DNA of 64,000 nucleotides. It comes from Mycobacteroides saopaulense (GTDB taxonomy: Bacteria; Actinomycetota; Actinomycetes; Mycobacteriales; Mycobacteriaceae). Made by a program: the position numbers and the translations under genes. Positions 1-9,540 of this stretch are shown here, one piece after another. Every line of letters starts with the position of its first letter. Positions within the stretch are counted from its first letter, which is position 1. The notes beneath the pieces were generated by a model. The model was not told where the DNA came from. It was given only the letters and a program-made list of their open reading frames with translations, and made no database searches. The stretch covers positions 310,001 through 374,000 of the forward strand of contig NZ_CP010271.1 in assembly GCF_001456355.1 (NCBI RefSeq). Reading direction: 5' to 3'.

Positions 1-159
1 CCAGTTGAGTTCGATCTCAAGCTGCTCGGGGGTGAATCCGACGGCGCCCAAGACGCCGAAGCCACCGGCCTTGCTCACCGCGACGACCACGTCGCGACAG
101 TGGGTGAAGGCGAAAATCGGGAACTCGATACCGAGCTCGTCGCAGATGGGGGTATGCAT
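1..159 (-). CDS. Nitronate monooxygenase-like flavoprotein (5' end only)
   Basis: Only the first 53 codons lie in the window; the rest continues past base 1. The protein begins MHTPICDELGIEFPIF and continues AFTHCRDVVVAVSKAGGFGV, the usual opening of FMN-dependent nitronate monooxygenase/2-nitropropane dioxygenase TIM barrels (an I-x-x-P-I-F strand, then A-V-S-K-A-G-G-x-G). An ATG at 165 is also in frame, but AAGGA lies directly against it and 6 nt before the ATG at 159, so 159 is preferred. A perfect KstR-type operator lies 53 bp upstream, suggesting control by cholesterol metabolites. From memory, the M. tuberculosis KstR regulon includes a nitronate-monooxygenase-like gene. The true substrate is unknown; many family members are misnamed reductases. 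Confidence 0.8.
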   Translation of the reverse strand, partial: MHTPICDELGIEFPIFAFTHCRDVVVAVSKAGGFGVLGAVGFTPEQLEIELNW

Positions 160-211
160 GGCCATTCCTTGGGTGGGGCGGGTGATGGAGTGAAATGCTA
201 CGTCAAAAAAC

Positions 212-225
212 TGGAACGTGTTCTA
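212..225. promoter_or_regulatory. KstR-type operator
   Basis: TGGAACGTGTTCTA fits the 14-bp KstR consensus TnnAACnnGTTnnA at every fixed position. It sits between the divergent nitronate-monooxygenase-like gene and the ammonium transporter. KstR is the TetR-family repressor of cholesterol catabolism in mycobacteria. The minus-strand gene is the likelier target. Confidence 0.75.
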
Positions 226-309
226 GTTTAGCTGAGGTTGTGCGCACGCGAGCGGTGGCTTCCCTACACTCACGCTGACCTAATCGCACGAGCCGGGAGT
301 AGCCAGCGC

Positions 310-1618
<1,309 letters not shown>

Positions 1619-1635
<17 letters not shown>

Positions 1636-2233
1636 ACCTGCCGATACCCGGCACGAAACGTCCGACTTGGGCGCCGTACTCGCGATAGGCCGCGCCGTGC
1701 GCCGCGAGCAGGTAGGGTTCCTCGACCACGCGCACCTGTAGCTGGATGGATACGAGGAGCAGCGCAAAGCCGCTGAGGGCCAGGGGGTTCGGAGTCATCA
1801 GGGCAGATCCGGCGGCGAACGTCAGCATCGCCGTGAAGATCGGGTTGCGCACCCGGCCGAAGACACCGGTGCTCACCAACGCGGTGGTCTCCCGGGTGTC
1901 GACGCCCACTCGCCATGACTCGCCCATCGTCTGCTGGGCCCCGATCGTCGCGACGATTCCCGTGACCGCGAGCGCGATGCCGGTGAGCTGAATCGGCCGA
2001 TGATCAAGGGTGCCAACGGGTGCGACGAAGCCGGCCAGCTGCAGGACCGGTGCGAGCAGGGCGGCCACCATCGCGGCGATAAACCCCACACCCGCCAGCC
2101 ACTCGCGTGAGCCGGGCCGTCCGTGGAATCCGCGGAACCCGGTGGAGCCGGTAGCGCGCCATTGCCGATAGCTCTTCCAGCCCAGCCCGGCGGCAATGAA
2201 GACCAGATACAGGACGAGCGCTGCCACGGCCAT
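1619..2233 (-). CDS. Isoprenylcysteine carboxyl methyltransferase-like membrane protein
   Basis: 204 residues with about four to five hydrophobic segments. The C-terminal half holds the ICMT/PEMT motif: STGVFGRVRNPIFTAMLTF (R-N-P-I/x) and, near the end, VRVVEEPYLLAAHGAAYREY (E-E-x-x-L...Y-x-x-Y), which bind S-adenosylmethionine in this superfamily. Bacterial members methylate unknown lipids or small molecules, so the substrate cannot be given. The ATG at 2233 has a strong GAGGGAG Shine-Dalgarno 4 nt away. In-frame ATGs 33 and 27 bp further upstream (starting M-R-M-Y-A-F) are possible but lack such a site. Possible minus-strand promoter: TTGACA near 2294 with 17 bp to TTCTAT. Confidence 0.8.
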
Positions 2234-2338
2234 GGACTCCCTCTCTATAAATGCATACATTCGCATAGAACAATATTTGAGATAGGTTGTCAATATCCTG
2301 GCGGGACGTACCCGCTGCTCGTCTAGGCTCTTGCGCTT

Positions 2339-3013
2339 ATGAGGTTTGTTCCGGGGGTGGCGGTATTCATCTGTGTGCTGGCGATGACCGCGGCGTCTGC
2401 GGGTACTGCCTCGGCAAATCCCGACGAACTGCCGGTGCAGACAGAAGCATTGCCCAGTCTGATGCTTGAGCCCGCGGACGCGAGTCCCGTCATGGGGGCC
2501 AGCATGTTTGTGTCCGGGGATTGGGCCGTGCTGGCATCGGATCGGACAGACAGGCCCGAATGCGGGAGTGTGGTTTTCGCGTCGGCGGCGAGCTATGAAT
2601 CGTCCAATTACTTGTCCGGCCGGTTCCGGTCGTTGACGGACAACCCGAGTTGGACGCGCCTGGTGGAACAGAGCATGGTGATCTTTCCCGAGTGGTCGGA
2701 TGCGACGGACTTCGCGCTCGGCGAGGCGGATCGTTGGCGCGCCTGCGAGAACCAGCGGGTCACTTCGCTCTTGCTGCAGCCGGACGGAAGCACACGCCGC
2801 GAATGGGTGCAGCTGCGCAAGATCGTCCAGGTGCAGGAGGTTCTGGTGGTCGGCTACACGTGGCCGACGGATTTCGGCGGAGTCATCTACTGCCAGCACG
2901 CGCTTGCGCCGTTGCGCAATGTGGCTATCGACGTGCGGGCGTGCGCGGAACGGGACGGTAGCCGCGCCCTCGATCTCATCCTGGGCCTGCTGCCTCGGGT
3001 GGCTCGGGCATAG
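2339..3013 (+). CDS. Secreted PknH-sensor-domain-like protein, paralog 1
   Basis: 224 residues with an N-terminal signal peptide (hydrophobic residues 4-23, A-S-A cleavage site near 25) and a body like the extracellular sensor domain of the Ser/Thr kinase PknH (PknH_C family). Four cysteines at 75 (DRPECGS), 136 (RWRACENQ), 185 (YCQHAL) and 202 (DVRACA) match the two-disulfide layout known for that domain. No kinase domain is attached, so it probably acts in the periplasm or cell wall as a stand-alone ligand-binding protein; the ligand is unknown. It is paralogous to the genes at 4038 and 4704 and lies 54 bp before the PfkB kinase. TAGGCT lies 9 nt before the ATG, so it may be almost leaderless. 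Confidence 0.8.
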   Translation: MRFVPGVAVFICVLAMTAASAGTASANPDELPVQTEALPSLMLEPADASPVMGASMFVSGDWAVLASDRTDRPECGSVVFASAASYESSNYLSGRFRSLTDNPSWTRLVEQSMVIFPEWSDATDFALGEADRWRACENQRVTSLLLQPDGSTRREWVQLRKIVQVQEVLVVGYTWPTDFGGVIYCQHALAPLRNVAIDVRACAERDGSRALDLILGLLPRVARA

Positions 3014-3067
3014 CTGCGGCGAAAGACGCTGCGAGAAAACCGGTCTCGATCGAGTACCCTCAAGTTC

Positions 3068-3994
3068 GTGCCCGACAGAGACGGACTCATTGTCTGCGGC
3101 GAGACGTTGGTCGATGTCGTGCCCGCGGCGGACGGGCTGTGGCGCACGGTGCCAGGAGGCGGCCCGTACAACACCGCGATCGCCGCGGCCAGGCTTGGCA
3201 CCCGGACCGCCCTTCTGACACAGGTCTCCCGCGACACATTCGGGCGCCAGTGCGTGCAGAACCTGCTCAGGGCGAGCGTCGACGAGTCGTTGGTCATGCG
3301 CCATGATGTTCCGGCGACCTTGGCCGTCGCCGACCTCGACGAACACGGAGCCGCCCAGTATCAGTTCTATTGGCAGGGAACCGTCAATGATGTTGCGCTT
3401 CCGCCACTTCCCGATCCGGTGTGCGCGCCGGCGGCGATCTGGGCGGGCTCGATCGCCAGCGTGCTCTGGCCGGGACGCGAGGCGCTGCGCGCGTGGATCG
3501 TGCTGCACTACGCAGATATTCCGCTCACCTTCGATGTGAATGTGCGCCCGACGCTCATCCCCCATAGGGAGACCTACGTGGAACGCCTCGCCCCGTGGTT
3601 GTCCCTCGCGCAAGTGGCACGGGCCAGCGTGGACGACCTTGAGTTCTTGTATCCGGGTGCACCGGTGGAGAGCGTGGTCGAGGCGTGGTTCGACGCGTAC
3701 TCACGCATCGAGATCGCGTTGATCACCTGCGGTGCGGCGGGTTCGCTGGCCTTCCGGCGGGGTGAATCGTCGACGCTGAATGTTCCCGCCCACGAGATCA
3801 CCGTCGTGGACACTGTCGGGGCCGGTGACTCCTACACCGGTGCCTTCCTCGACGGGTTCTATCAGCGCGGGCTCGATCTTTCCGAGGCGTTGCATCGCGC
3901 GGCGGTGGCGGCGGCGATCACCTGCACCCGGCCCGGAGCCCAGCCGCCCGATGCCGCGGAGCTGGCCAACGAGCTGCGCCGCACGACGTCCTAG
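3068..3994 (+). CDS. PfkB-family carbohydrate kinase (fructokinase-like)
   Basis: 308-residue sugar kinase of the ribokinase/PfkB family. The N-terminal signature GGGPYNTAIAAARLG is at residues 30-44 and the C-terminal ATP/catalytic signature DTVGAGDSYTGAF at 248-260, with D254 as catalytic base. The N-terminal C-G-E-x-L-V-D-V resembles fructokinases, but sugar specificity cannot be read from the sequence. The start is GTG; TACCCT lies exactly 7 nt upstream, which predicts a leaderless message. It sits between secreted PknH-sensor-like paralogs, with no sugar transporter nearby, so the link to its neighbours is unclear. Confidence 0.88.
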   Translation: MPDRDGLIVCGETLVDVVPAADGLWRTVPGGGPYNTAIAAARLGTRTALLTQVSRDTFGRQCVQNLLRASVDESLVMRHDVPATLAVADLDEHGAAQYQFYWQGTVNDVALPPLPDPVCAPAAIWAGSIASVLWPGREALRAWIVLHYADIPLTFDVNVRPTLIPHRETYVERLAPWLSLAQVARASVDDLEFLYPGAPVESVVEAWFDAYSRIEIALITCGAAGSLAFRRGESSTLNVPAHEITVVDTVGAGDSYTGAFLDGFYQRGLDLSEALHRAAVAAAITCTRPGAQPPDAAELANELRRTTS

Positions 3995-4037
3995 AGTTCA
4001 ATACACAGGAATCGGAGGGCCGAGGCGAGGGGAACGC

Positions 4038-4700
4038 ATGCGATCGGTGGCGGGGGCACTGCTGGTGACTCTGGCTGCCACGACACCGGCCGTGGCGGCC
4101 GCCGACCCGTCGCCCGATGTGCCGCCCTCGGCGATCGAGCGTCTGATGTTCACCCAGCGGGAGGCCGAGCGCGTCATGGGTGTGGGGCTGCCCAATGTGC
4201 AACGGCAGAGCGCCACCTTCGCCCTGGATACCGATCGACCGGACTGCGGAAGCGTCGTGCTGGCATCGGTGTCGAGCTACGACCGGGCGCCCTATACGGC
4301 CGCGCACTCGCAGGCGCTCTGGGATCACCCCGGCTGGTTCACCTTGGTCGATCAGAGTGTGGCGGTGTTCAGCACCGCCGAGGAGGCTCGCGACTTCGCG
4401 CGCGGCGAGGCCGACCGTTGGCGCAAGTGCGAACATCAGTCGATCAACGTCTCCGAACTGGCCATGGACGGCACCACACTTGAGGCGACCGTGGACATCC
4501 GTGAAATCACGCAGGCCGACAACGTGCTGGCCGTCAGCTACGGAAGAAATGATTCGGCGTATGCGTCCTGTCAGCATGTGCTCCTCGGGGAGCGCAACGT
4601 AGCCATCGATATCCGCACGTGCTCAACGGTTTCCAAGAACAATGGCGAGCGAGCGTTCGAGTTGATGAAGATCGTCGGTCCGCGGGTGTGGGAGGCATAA
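4038..4700 (+). CDS. Secreted PknH-sensor-domain-like protein, paralog 2
   Basis: 220 residues with a signal peptide (cleavage near A-V-A-A-A, residues 18-22) and a PknH_C-type domain. Cysteines at 70 (DRPDCGS), 131 (RWRKCEHQ), 178 (ASCQHV) and 195 (DIRTCS) are at positions equivalent to those of the other two paralogs. The GAGG/GGAA Shine-Dalgarno just before the ATG at 4038 selects this start, although the frame is open further upstream inside the kinase gene. It is only 3 bp from paralog 3, so the two are surely co-transcribed, and probably with the kinase 43 bp upstream. Confidence 0.8.
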   Translation: MRSVAGALLVTLAATTPAVAAADPSPDVPPSAIERLMFTQREAERVMGVGLPNVQRQSATFALDTDRPDCGSVVLASVSSYDRAPYTAAHSQALWDHPGWFTLVDQSVAVFSTAEEARDFARGEADRWRKCEHQSINVSELAMDGTTLEATVDIREITQADNVLAVSYGRNDSAYASCQHVLLGERNVAIDIRTCSTVSKNNGERAFELMKIVGPRVWEA

Positions 4701-4703
4701 ACC

Positions 4704-5345
4704 ATGAGGATGCCGGCAATGATGATCGCCTTGACGGCGGCATTGACGATGGCAGCGCCCGCTGCTGCCGAGCAGGGTTCGCCGATACCGCCCGCCGCGA
4801 TCGACGATCTGATGGTGACACCGCAGGAGGCGTCGTCCGTGATGCGGACAGACTTCCCGATCGTCGACCGGTTCAATGCGCTCTCAGATCTCACGACGGA
4901 CAGGCCGGACTGCGGCAGTGTGATTCGCCCGTCAATCGCCACCTATGACCGAGGGCCGTACACGGCCGCGCACGAGCAGTACCTACTGGACAGTTCGCCG
5001 TGGAACGTCCAGGTGGTACAAAGCATCGCTCTCTTCCCGACGGACGACGAGGCGCGCGACTTCGCCTCCACCGAGATGAACATGTGGTTGAAGTGTGCGA
5101 AGCAGACGGTGCACGACTCCTCCCAGTGGCGGTACGTCATCGGGTCGTTGCACCGCGACGATGACGCGGTGGTCGGCTCGTACGTGATGATTACGAACGA
5201 CGGAGTGCGCATGTCCTGCTCCCGTCTGCTCGCGAGAGTGCGCAACACCGCGACCGATCTGCGTGCCTGCTCGGCCGGTCCCGAAAGCTATCAGCGGCTG
5301 CTGGGCATCACGAAGATCATCGGGCCCCGGTACGACGCCGCCTAG
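4704..5345 (+). CDS. Secreted PknH-sensor-domain-like protein, paralog 3
   Basis: 213 residues with an N-terminal signal peptide (residues 1-22) and a PknH_C-type domain with four cysteines at 70, 131, 172 and 189, matching paralog 2 at the first two positions. Shared strings with paralog 2 include DRPDCGSV, YDRxPYTAAH, and EARDFA. Predicted to be exported and disulfide-bonded; no enzymatic motif is seen. Its last codons share a CTAG with the convergent nagA-like gene, so the two genes overlap by 4 bp. Confidence 0.8.
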   Translation: MRMPAMMIALTAALTMAAPAAAEQGSPIPPAAIDDLMVTPQEASSVMRTDFPIVDRFNALSDLTTDRPDCGSVIRPSIATYDRGPYTAAHEQYLLDSSPWNVQVVQSIALFPTDDEARDFASTEMNMWLKCAKQTVHDSSQWRYVIGSLHRDDDAVVGSYVMITNDGVRMSCSRLLARVRNTATDLRACSAGPESYQRLLGITKIIGPRYDAA

Positions 5346-6214
5346 ATGCCCACCGCACGACGGGGATTGACGGAGGTTTGACGGGTGGCCACCTGCAGGT
5401 CGGCGTGTGCCACCGCGAACCGATACAGCTCGGCCATGCTCGCCGTGCTGCCCGCGATCGTGCCATCGGGCAGCCGGGCCTCGCCGCAAGTGACGGTCAC
5501 CGGGAGCTGCCCCAATTGATAGGCACCGTCCGGCATCCCGGCCGCACACATCGCGTCGGTGACCAGTGCGATCCGATCCGGGCCCACCGCCGCCAGCACC
5601 ATGCGATAGATCGCGGGATGGATATGCACGCCGTCGGCGATCAACTCGATGGTGACCGCGGGGCTCTCCAGCAACGCTGGAATGGGACCGGGCTCGCGGT
5701 GATGGATCGGCCGCATGGCGTTGAAGAGATGGGTGGCGACGGTGGCGCCTGCCGAAATCGCATCCAAGGTCTGCTCATACGTGGCATCGGTGTGTCCTAT
5801 CGCAGCCACCACGCCCCGCTCGACCAGCAGTTCGATGGCCGGTATCGCCCTGGGTAGTTCGGGCGCGATCGTGACCATCCGAATGTGCCCGGCCCCGGCG
5901 TCGAGCAGTCGCTCCAACTCGCCAAGGTCCGGTTCGCGCAACAGCCGCGGATCGTGCGCACCGGCGTATCGCGGCGAAAGCCAGGGGCCTTCGAGATGAA
6001 TCCCGGCGATACCCGCCGTGCCCGCCATGTCGGCGAGCACCTCTACGGCGCTGAGCATGTCGTCGGGCGCGAGGGTCACCAGACTGGCCAGTAGGCCGTC
6101 GGTGCCGTGGGACCGGTGCCAGTCCGCGGCAATCCGGTTGGCCTCCGGATCGTTTCCGAATGACGCGCCGCCACCGCCGTGCACGTGCATGTCGAAGAAC
6201 TCGGCAGCAGCCAC
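5342..6214 (-). CDS. nagA: N-acetylglucosamine-6-phosphate deacetylase, core-only form
   Basis: 290 residues of the NagA amidohydrolase family, which removes acetate from GlcNAc-6-phosphate. The TIM-barrel active site is complete: DMHVHGGGG (residues 8-16), IHLEGPW (metal Glu), GHTDAT and THLFNAM (metal His), DGVHIHP, and LVTDAM with the catalytic Asp. Family members usually run to about 380 residues; this one lacks the roughly 50-residue N-terminal part of the small beta domain and stops after SVNPRRAVGI, without the usual G-x-I-x-x-G-x-x-A-D-L tail. The GTG start lies 9 nt after the SIS gene stop, with GTGAGG as ribosome site, so there is no room for a longer N-terminus. Confidence 0.82.
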   Translation of the reverse strand: MAAAEFFDMHVHGGGGASFGNDPEANRIAADWHRSHGTDGLLASLVTLAPDDMLSAVEVLADMAGTAGIAGIHLEGPWLSPRYAGAHDPRLLREPDLGELERLLDAGAGHIRMVTIAPELPRAIPAIELLVERGVVAAIGHTDATYEQTLDAISAGATVATHLFNAMRPIHHREPGPIPALLESPAVTIELIADGVHIHPAIYRMVLAAVGPDRIALVTDAMCAAGMPDGAYQLGQLPVTVTCGEARLPDGTIAGSTASMAELYRFAVAHADLQVATRQTSVNPRRAVGI

Positions 6215-6223
6215 GTCAAGGCC

Positions 6224-7255
6224 TCACAGTGTTTCGGTCACCTTCGACAAACCACGTGGCACATCCGGGTTTTCGCCACGCCCGATCGCCAGCTGCATGG
6301 CAAGAAGCTGCAGCGGAATGATCGCGAGCATCGGGGAAAGCTCCTCAAGCGTGGGTTCGAGCGTCACGCCCAATCCCGTCGCTGCCACCGCATCCGCCGA
6401 TCCGATGCAACACACATCGGCGCCGCGGCCGGCCAGCCGGTGCAGCACATCGTTCATGGCCCGGCCACCGACTCCGTCGGGCACGATCGCGATCACCGGC
6501 ACCTGCGGATCGACCATCGCCAGCGGCCCGTGTAGCAGATCCGCACCCGAGAATGCTTGAGCAGAAAGATAACTCGTCTCCATCAGCTTGAGCGCGGACT
6601 CGCGTGCCGTCGGGTAGGAGTAGCCGCGTCCGGTGGTGACCAGGCGCGAGGCGAAGCGGTAGCGGGTGGCCAGCTGTTGCACGACGGCGCTGTGCAGGAC
6701 CTCCTGGCCGCGTTCCGGCAGCAGGTCGGCTGCGGTGTTGTCGCGGCCCGCCACATCGGTGAGCAGGAGGTATAGCGCCAGCAGTTGCGCGGTGTACGAC
6801 TTGGTGGCGGCAACGGCGAGTTCGGGTCCGGCGAGTATGTCCACATGGTGCTCGGCCGCCGTCGCCAGCGGAGACCGAGCCGCGTTGGTCACCGCGACCG
6901 TGAGGGCGCCCTGCTGGCGTGCCACGGAAAGCGTCTGCACCAGGTCCGGGGAACCTCCCGATTGGCTGACGCCGATTACCAGCACACCCGAAAGATCGGG
7001 CCGTGCACCGTAGGTCGTCATGGTCGAGGGCGAGGCCAGCCCGGCGGGGACCTGCCAGATGATCTCGGTGAGGTACTTGCCGTACAACGCGGCGTGGTCG
7101 CTGGTCCCGCGCGCGACGAAGAGCACGAAGCGGGGCTGGTACTCGATGATCTTGGCCGCCACTTCCGCGATCGCGGACCGGCCGTCGGAGAGCAACCGAC
7201 TCCATACGGTCGGCTGTTGGCGGATCTCGTCAGCCATATGCGTTCCCGCGGTCAT
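6224..7255 (-). CDS. SIS-domain GlcN-6-P deaminase/isomerase (NagB-II type)
   Basis: 343 residues with two SIS domains, resembling the isomerase half of GlmS. Sugar-phosphate loops are seen in SQSGGSPD (first domain) and in the second domain around TGRGYSYPTARESALKLME; the C-terminus NPDVPRGLSKVTETL matches the D-x-P-R-x-L-x-K-x-V-T tail of the family. There is no glutaminase domain. In this operon it most likely converts glucosamine-6-phosphate to fructose-6-phosphate and ammonia, the NagB-II role. The ATG overlaps the kinase stop (ATGA) with GGAGAAGG upstream, indicating translational coupling. Confidence 0.85.
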   Translation of the reverse strand: MTAGTHMADEIRQQPTVWSRLLSDGRSAIAEVAAKIIEYQPRFVLFVARGTSDHAALYGKYLTEIIWQVPAGLASPSTMTTYGARPDLSGVLVIGVSQSGGSPDLVQTLSVARQQGALTVAVTNAARSPLATAAEHHVDILAGPELAVAATKSYTAQLLALYLLLTDVAGRDNTAADLLPERGQEVLHSAVVQQLATRYRFASRLVTTGRGYSYPTARESALKLMETSYLSAQAFSGADLLHGPLAMVDPQVPVIAIVPDGVGGRAMNDVLHRLAGRGADVCCIGSADAVAATGLGVTLEPTLEELSPMLAIIPLQLLAMQLAIGRGENPDVPRGLSKVTETL

Positions 7256-8154
7256 GCCTTCTCCAATCCCTCGACGTCGACCCCGGCCAGGGCCAATGCT
7301 CCGAACACCGGTTCACGTTGCAGCACAGCGATATCCGTAACACCTGTGGTGCGTGTTCGTTCGATGATATCGGCGACCAGGCCCGGTTGGTTGACCAGCA
7401 GGCCACCGCCGAGCACCACCGGCAGCCCAGGACCCAATCGTAGGCAGACACCCTCGATCAAAGCGGCCAAGTCGATGGCTGTTTGCCTGGTGATCACCTG
7501 CGCGGCCTCGTCCCCGGTCGCGGCGAGGTCGAAAACGAGCCCTGCCATCTTGGCCCAGTACCGCCGCTCGGAGTGGGCATAGAAATGGTCGAGCAGTTGA
7601 GCGGGTTCGGTCACACCGCATTCGGATGTGAATCTCCGCGAGAGAGCATCAGGAGGATCGCCCCTGTCAGATAAAGAGAGAGCATGCCGCACAGCAGATC
7701 TCGATACTCCGTAGCCGCTGCCGTCATCCCCCAGTAAATATCCCCAACCGCCGACTCGCGCGGTGGTGCCGTCGGCGCGCTTTCCCCACGCCACGGACCC
7801 GGTACCGGAGATCACGGCTATGCCCGCGGACAAACCACCGGCCGCCAAGATCAGCTGCGTGTCGTGCACGGCGGTGATGTGGGCGTGCGGCGCGTACGGT
7901 CGCAGCAGCCGGACAAGGGTCTGCGCTCCCGCTGCGGTGTCCACTCCGGCAGATCCGGCGCTCACTCGGGAGATGTCGTCCCGGTTCAGTTCGGAAAAGA
8001 TGTCGGCGAAAGCGGTTTTCGCTTGTGCCTCGGTCACCGATTGAAGGTTCGCGCTGCCGGCCAGTGCCTCGCCGATCACTTTGCCGTTCGCGACGGCCAG
8101 CGCGCGGGTCTTGGATCCGCCGATGTCGATCCCGACTATCACGTCTCGGGCCAC
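7252..8154 (-). CDS. BadF/BadG-type ATPase, probable N-acetylglucosamine kinase
   Basis: 300 residues of the ASKHA sugar-kinase fold. The phosphate-1 loop GIDIGGSKTRALAV is at residues 8-21, phosphate-2 near VISGTGSVAWG, followed by VGGWGYLLGDDGSGYGVSR, a hallmark of GlcNAc kinases of the BadF/BadG/BcrA/BcrD family, and an adenosine-loop GGGLLVNQ near the C-terminus. It probably phosphorylates imported GlcNAc at C6 for NagA. The GTG start overlaps the 3' end of the MFS importer gene by 16 bp and the stop overlaps the SIS gene start. Confidence 0.87.
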   Translation of the reverse strand: MARDVIVGIDIGGSKTRALAVANGKVIGEALAGSANLQSVTEAQAKTAFADIFSELNRDDISRVSAGSAGVDTAAGAQTLVRLLRPYAPHAHITAVHDTQLILAAGGLSAGIAVISGTGSVAWGKRADGTTARVGGWGYLLGDDGSGYGVSRSAVRHALSLSDRGDPPDALSRRFTSECGVTEPAQLLDHFYAHSERRYWAKMAGLVFDLAATGDEAAQVITRQTAIDLAALIEGVCLRLGPGLPVVLGGGLLVNQPGLVADIIERTRTTGVTDIAVLQREPVFGALALAGVDVEGLEKA

Positions 8155-9533
8155 TTGCCCCCGCTTTCCCAGAAGTGCCGGATCTCCTCAAGATTGCGCC
8201 CCTTGGTCTCCGGGGCCAACAGGTAGACGAACACGAGGGCCACCAGCGCGAGGATTCCGAAGACCCCGAAGGCCGCGACACCGCCGAGCGTTGTCAACAG
8301 CGTCAGGAAGTACATGGAGACAACGGCGTTGGCCACCAGGTCGGACGTCAGCATGGCGCTGGCACCGTAGGAGCGCAGCCGTGCGGGGAAACTCTCCCCG
8401 GCGTACACCCACACCAGTGACCCGAATCCGAAGGTGAAGCCGACTGCGATGAGCACGATTCCCAGGAACCCGAGAACCGTCAGCACGCCACCGAATGATG
8501 ATCCGCCGACCGCGAATACGCCGACCAGCAGCGCGTCGGCAACGATCATGATGCTGATACCGATCATGAGGATGGGGCGGCGGCCCATCCGGTCGATGGT
8601 CGACATCGAGATGAAGACCGCTAGTAGTGCTGCCACCTGAACAAGTGCCGGCAGACCGAGCTTGGCGAAGTACCCCGACATACCCATCGCCTCGAAGATG
8701 CGAGGGCCGTAGTAGACCACTGCGTTGATGCCGGTGATTTGGATGAAGAACCCAAGGCCGACAACGAAGAAGGTCGCTCTGCTGTAAGGCGCAGTGACCA
8801 TCTCCTTCAACCGTGCCAGCACGGAGCCGCCGCCTTCGGCCTGTAGCGCGTCGGCGATCTCGTCGAGCTCGTGCTCGACGTCGATGTCGGGATCCACCGT
8901 GGCGAGGATTTCGCGCGCCCGCGCACGATCACCACGCATCATGTACCAGCGTGCGGTATCGGGAAGCTTTCGCAGCGCGATCAGCACCAGCACGGCCGGG
9001 ATGGCGGCCAGGCCCAGCATCAACCGCCAGCTGCCGGTGGATGCCAATGCCCAGGCGATGAGATATCCGGCGATGATCCCTGTCACGCAGGCGAGCTGGT
9101 AGAGCACCAGCATCGAGCCGCGGATCTTGGTGGGGGAGGACTCGGCGACGAACACCGGGACCACCACCACCGAGATACCTACCGTCAGGCCGAGCAGGAA
9201 TCGGGCGGCGACCAGGGTGTTCAGGTCCACGGCAAGCGCCGACAACAGCGAGAACAAGCCAAATGTAGCTGCCACCAACACCATTGACCGTTTGCGGCCG
9301 ATTCGGTTGGACAGCGGCCCACCGATGAGCGCACCCACGATCTCGCCGATCACCACCGCGGTGGCGGCCACCTGTTGATCCTGGGTGGACAGGTGCAGGT
9401 CCTCGGTGAGGAACAACAGGGCTCCGGCGATGTTCGAGGAGTCGTAGCCGTAGATGACTCCCACTGCCGCCGCGGTCACGGCCACCATCACGCCCAGACG
9501 CGACGTCGACCGGAGGTCGGTGATCAGACTCAT
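8139..9533 (-). CDS. MFS sugar-porter, probable GlcNAc/amino-sugar importer
   Basis: 464 residues with 12 predicted transmembrane helices and sugar-porter motifs: NRIGRKRSM after helix 2, ESSPTKIRGSM after helix 4, the central PDTARWYMMRG, DRMGRRPI in the second half, and PETKGRNLEEI at the C-terminus. It heads an operon with GlcNAc kinase, SIS deaminase and NagA, so GlcNAc is the inferred substrate; transport would be proton-driven, not PTS. The ATG at 9533 was chosen over longer forms because 9534-9638 is non-coding duplicated sequence. TCTAAT lies 7 nt before the ATG on the minus strand, a possible leaderless promoter. Confidence 0.88.
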   Translation of the reverse strand: MSLITDLRSTSRLGVMVAVTAAAVGVIYGYDSSNIAGALLFLTEDLHLSTQDQQVAATAVVIGEIVGALIGGPLSNRIGRKRSMVLVAATFGLFSLLSALAVDLNTLVAARFLLGLTVGISVVVVPVFVAESSPTKIRGSMLVLYQLACVTGIIAGYLIAWALASTGSWRLMLGLAAIPAVLVLIALRKLPDTARWYMMRGDRARAREILATVDPDIDVEHELDEIADALQAEGGGSVLARLKEMVTAPYSRATFFVVGLGFFIQITGINAVVYYGPRIFEAMGMSGYFAKLGLPALVQVAALLAVFISMSTIDRMGRRPILMIGISIMIVADALLVGVFAVGGSSFGGVLTVLGFLGIVLIAVGFTFGFGSLVWVYAGESFPARLRSYGASAMLTSDLVANAVVSMYFLTLLTTLGGVAAFGVFGILALVALVFVYLLAPETKGRNLEEIRHFWESGGKWPET

Positions 9534-9540
9534 CCCACGT

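Noticed and set aside
166..309. GlnR-type site before the ammonium transporter
   Set aside because: No AC-N9-AC arrangement with the right spacing was found.
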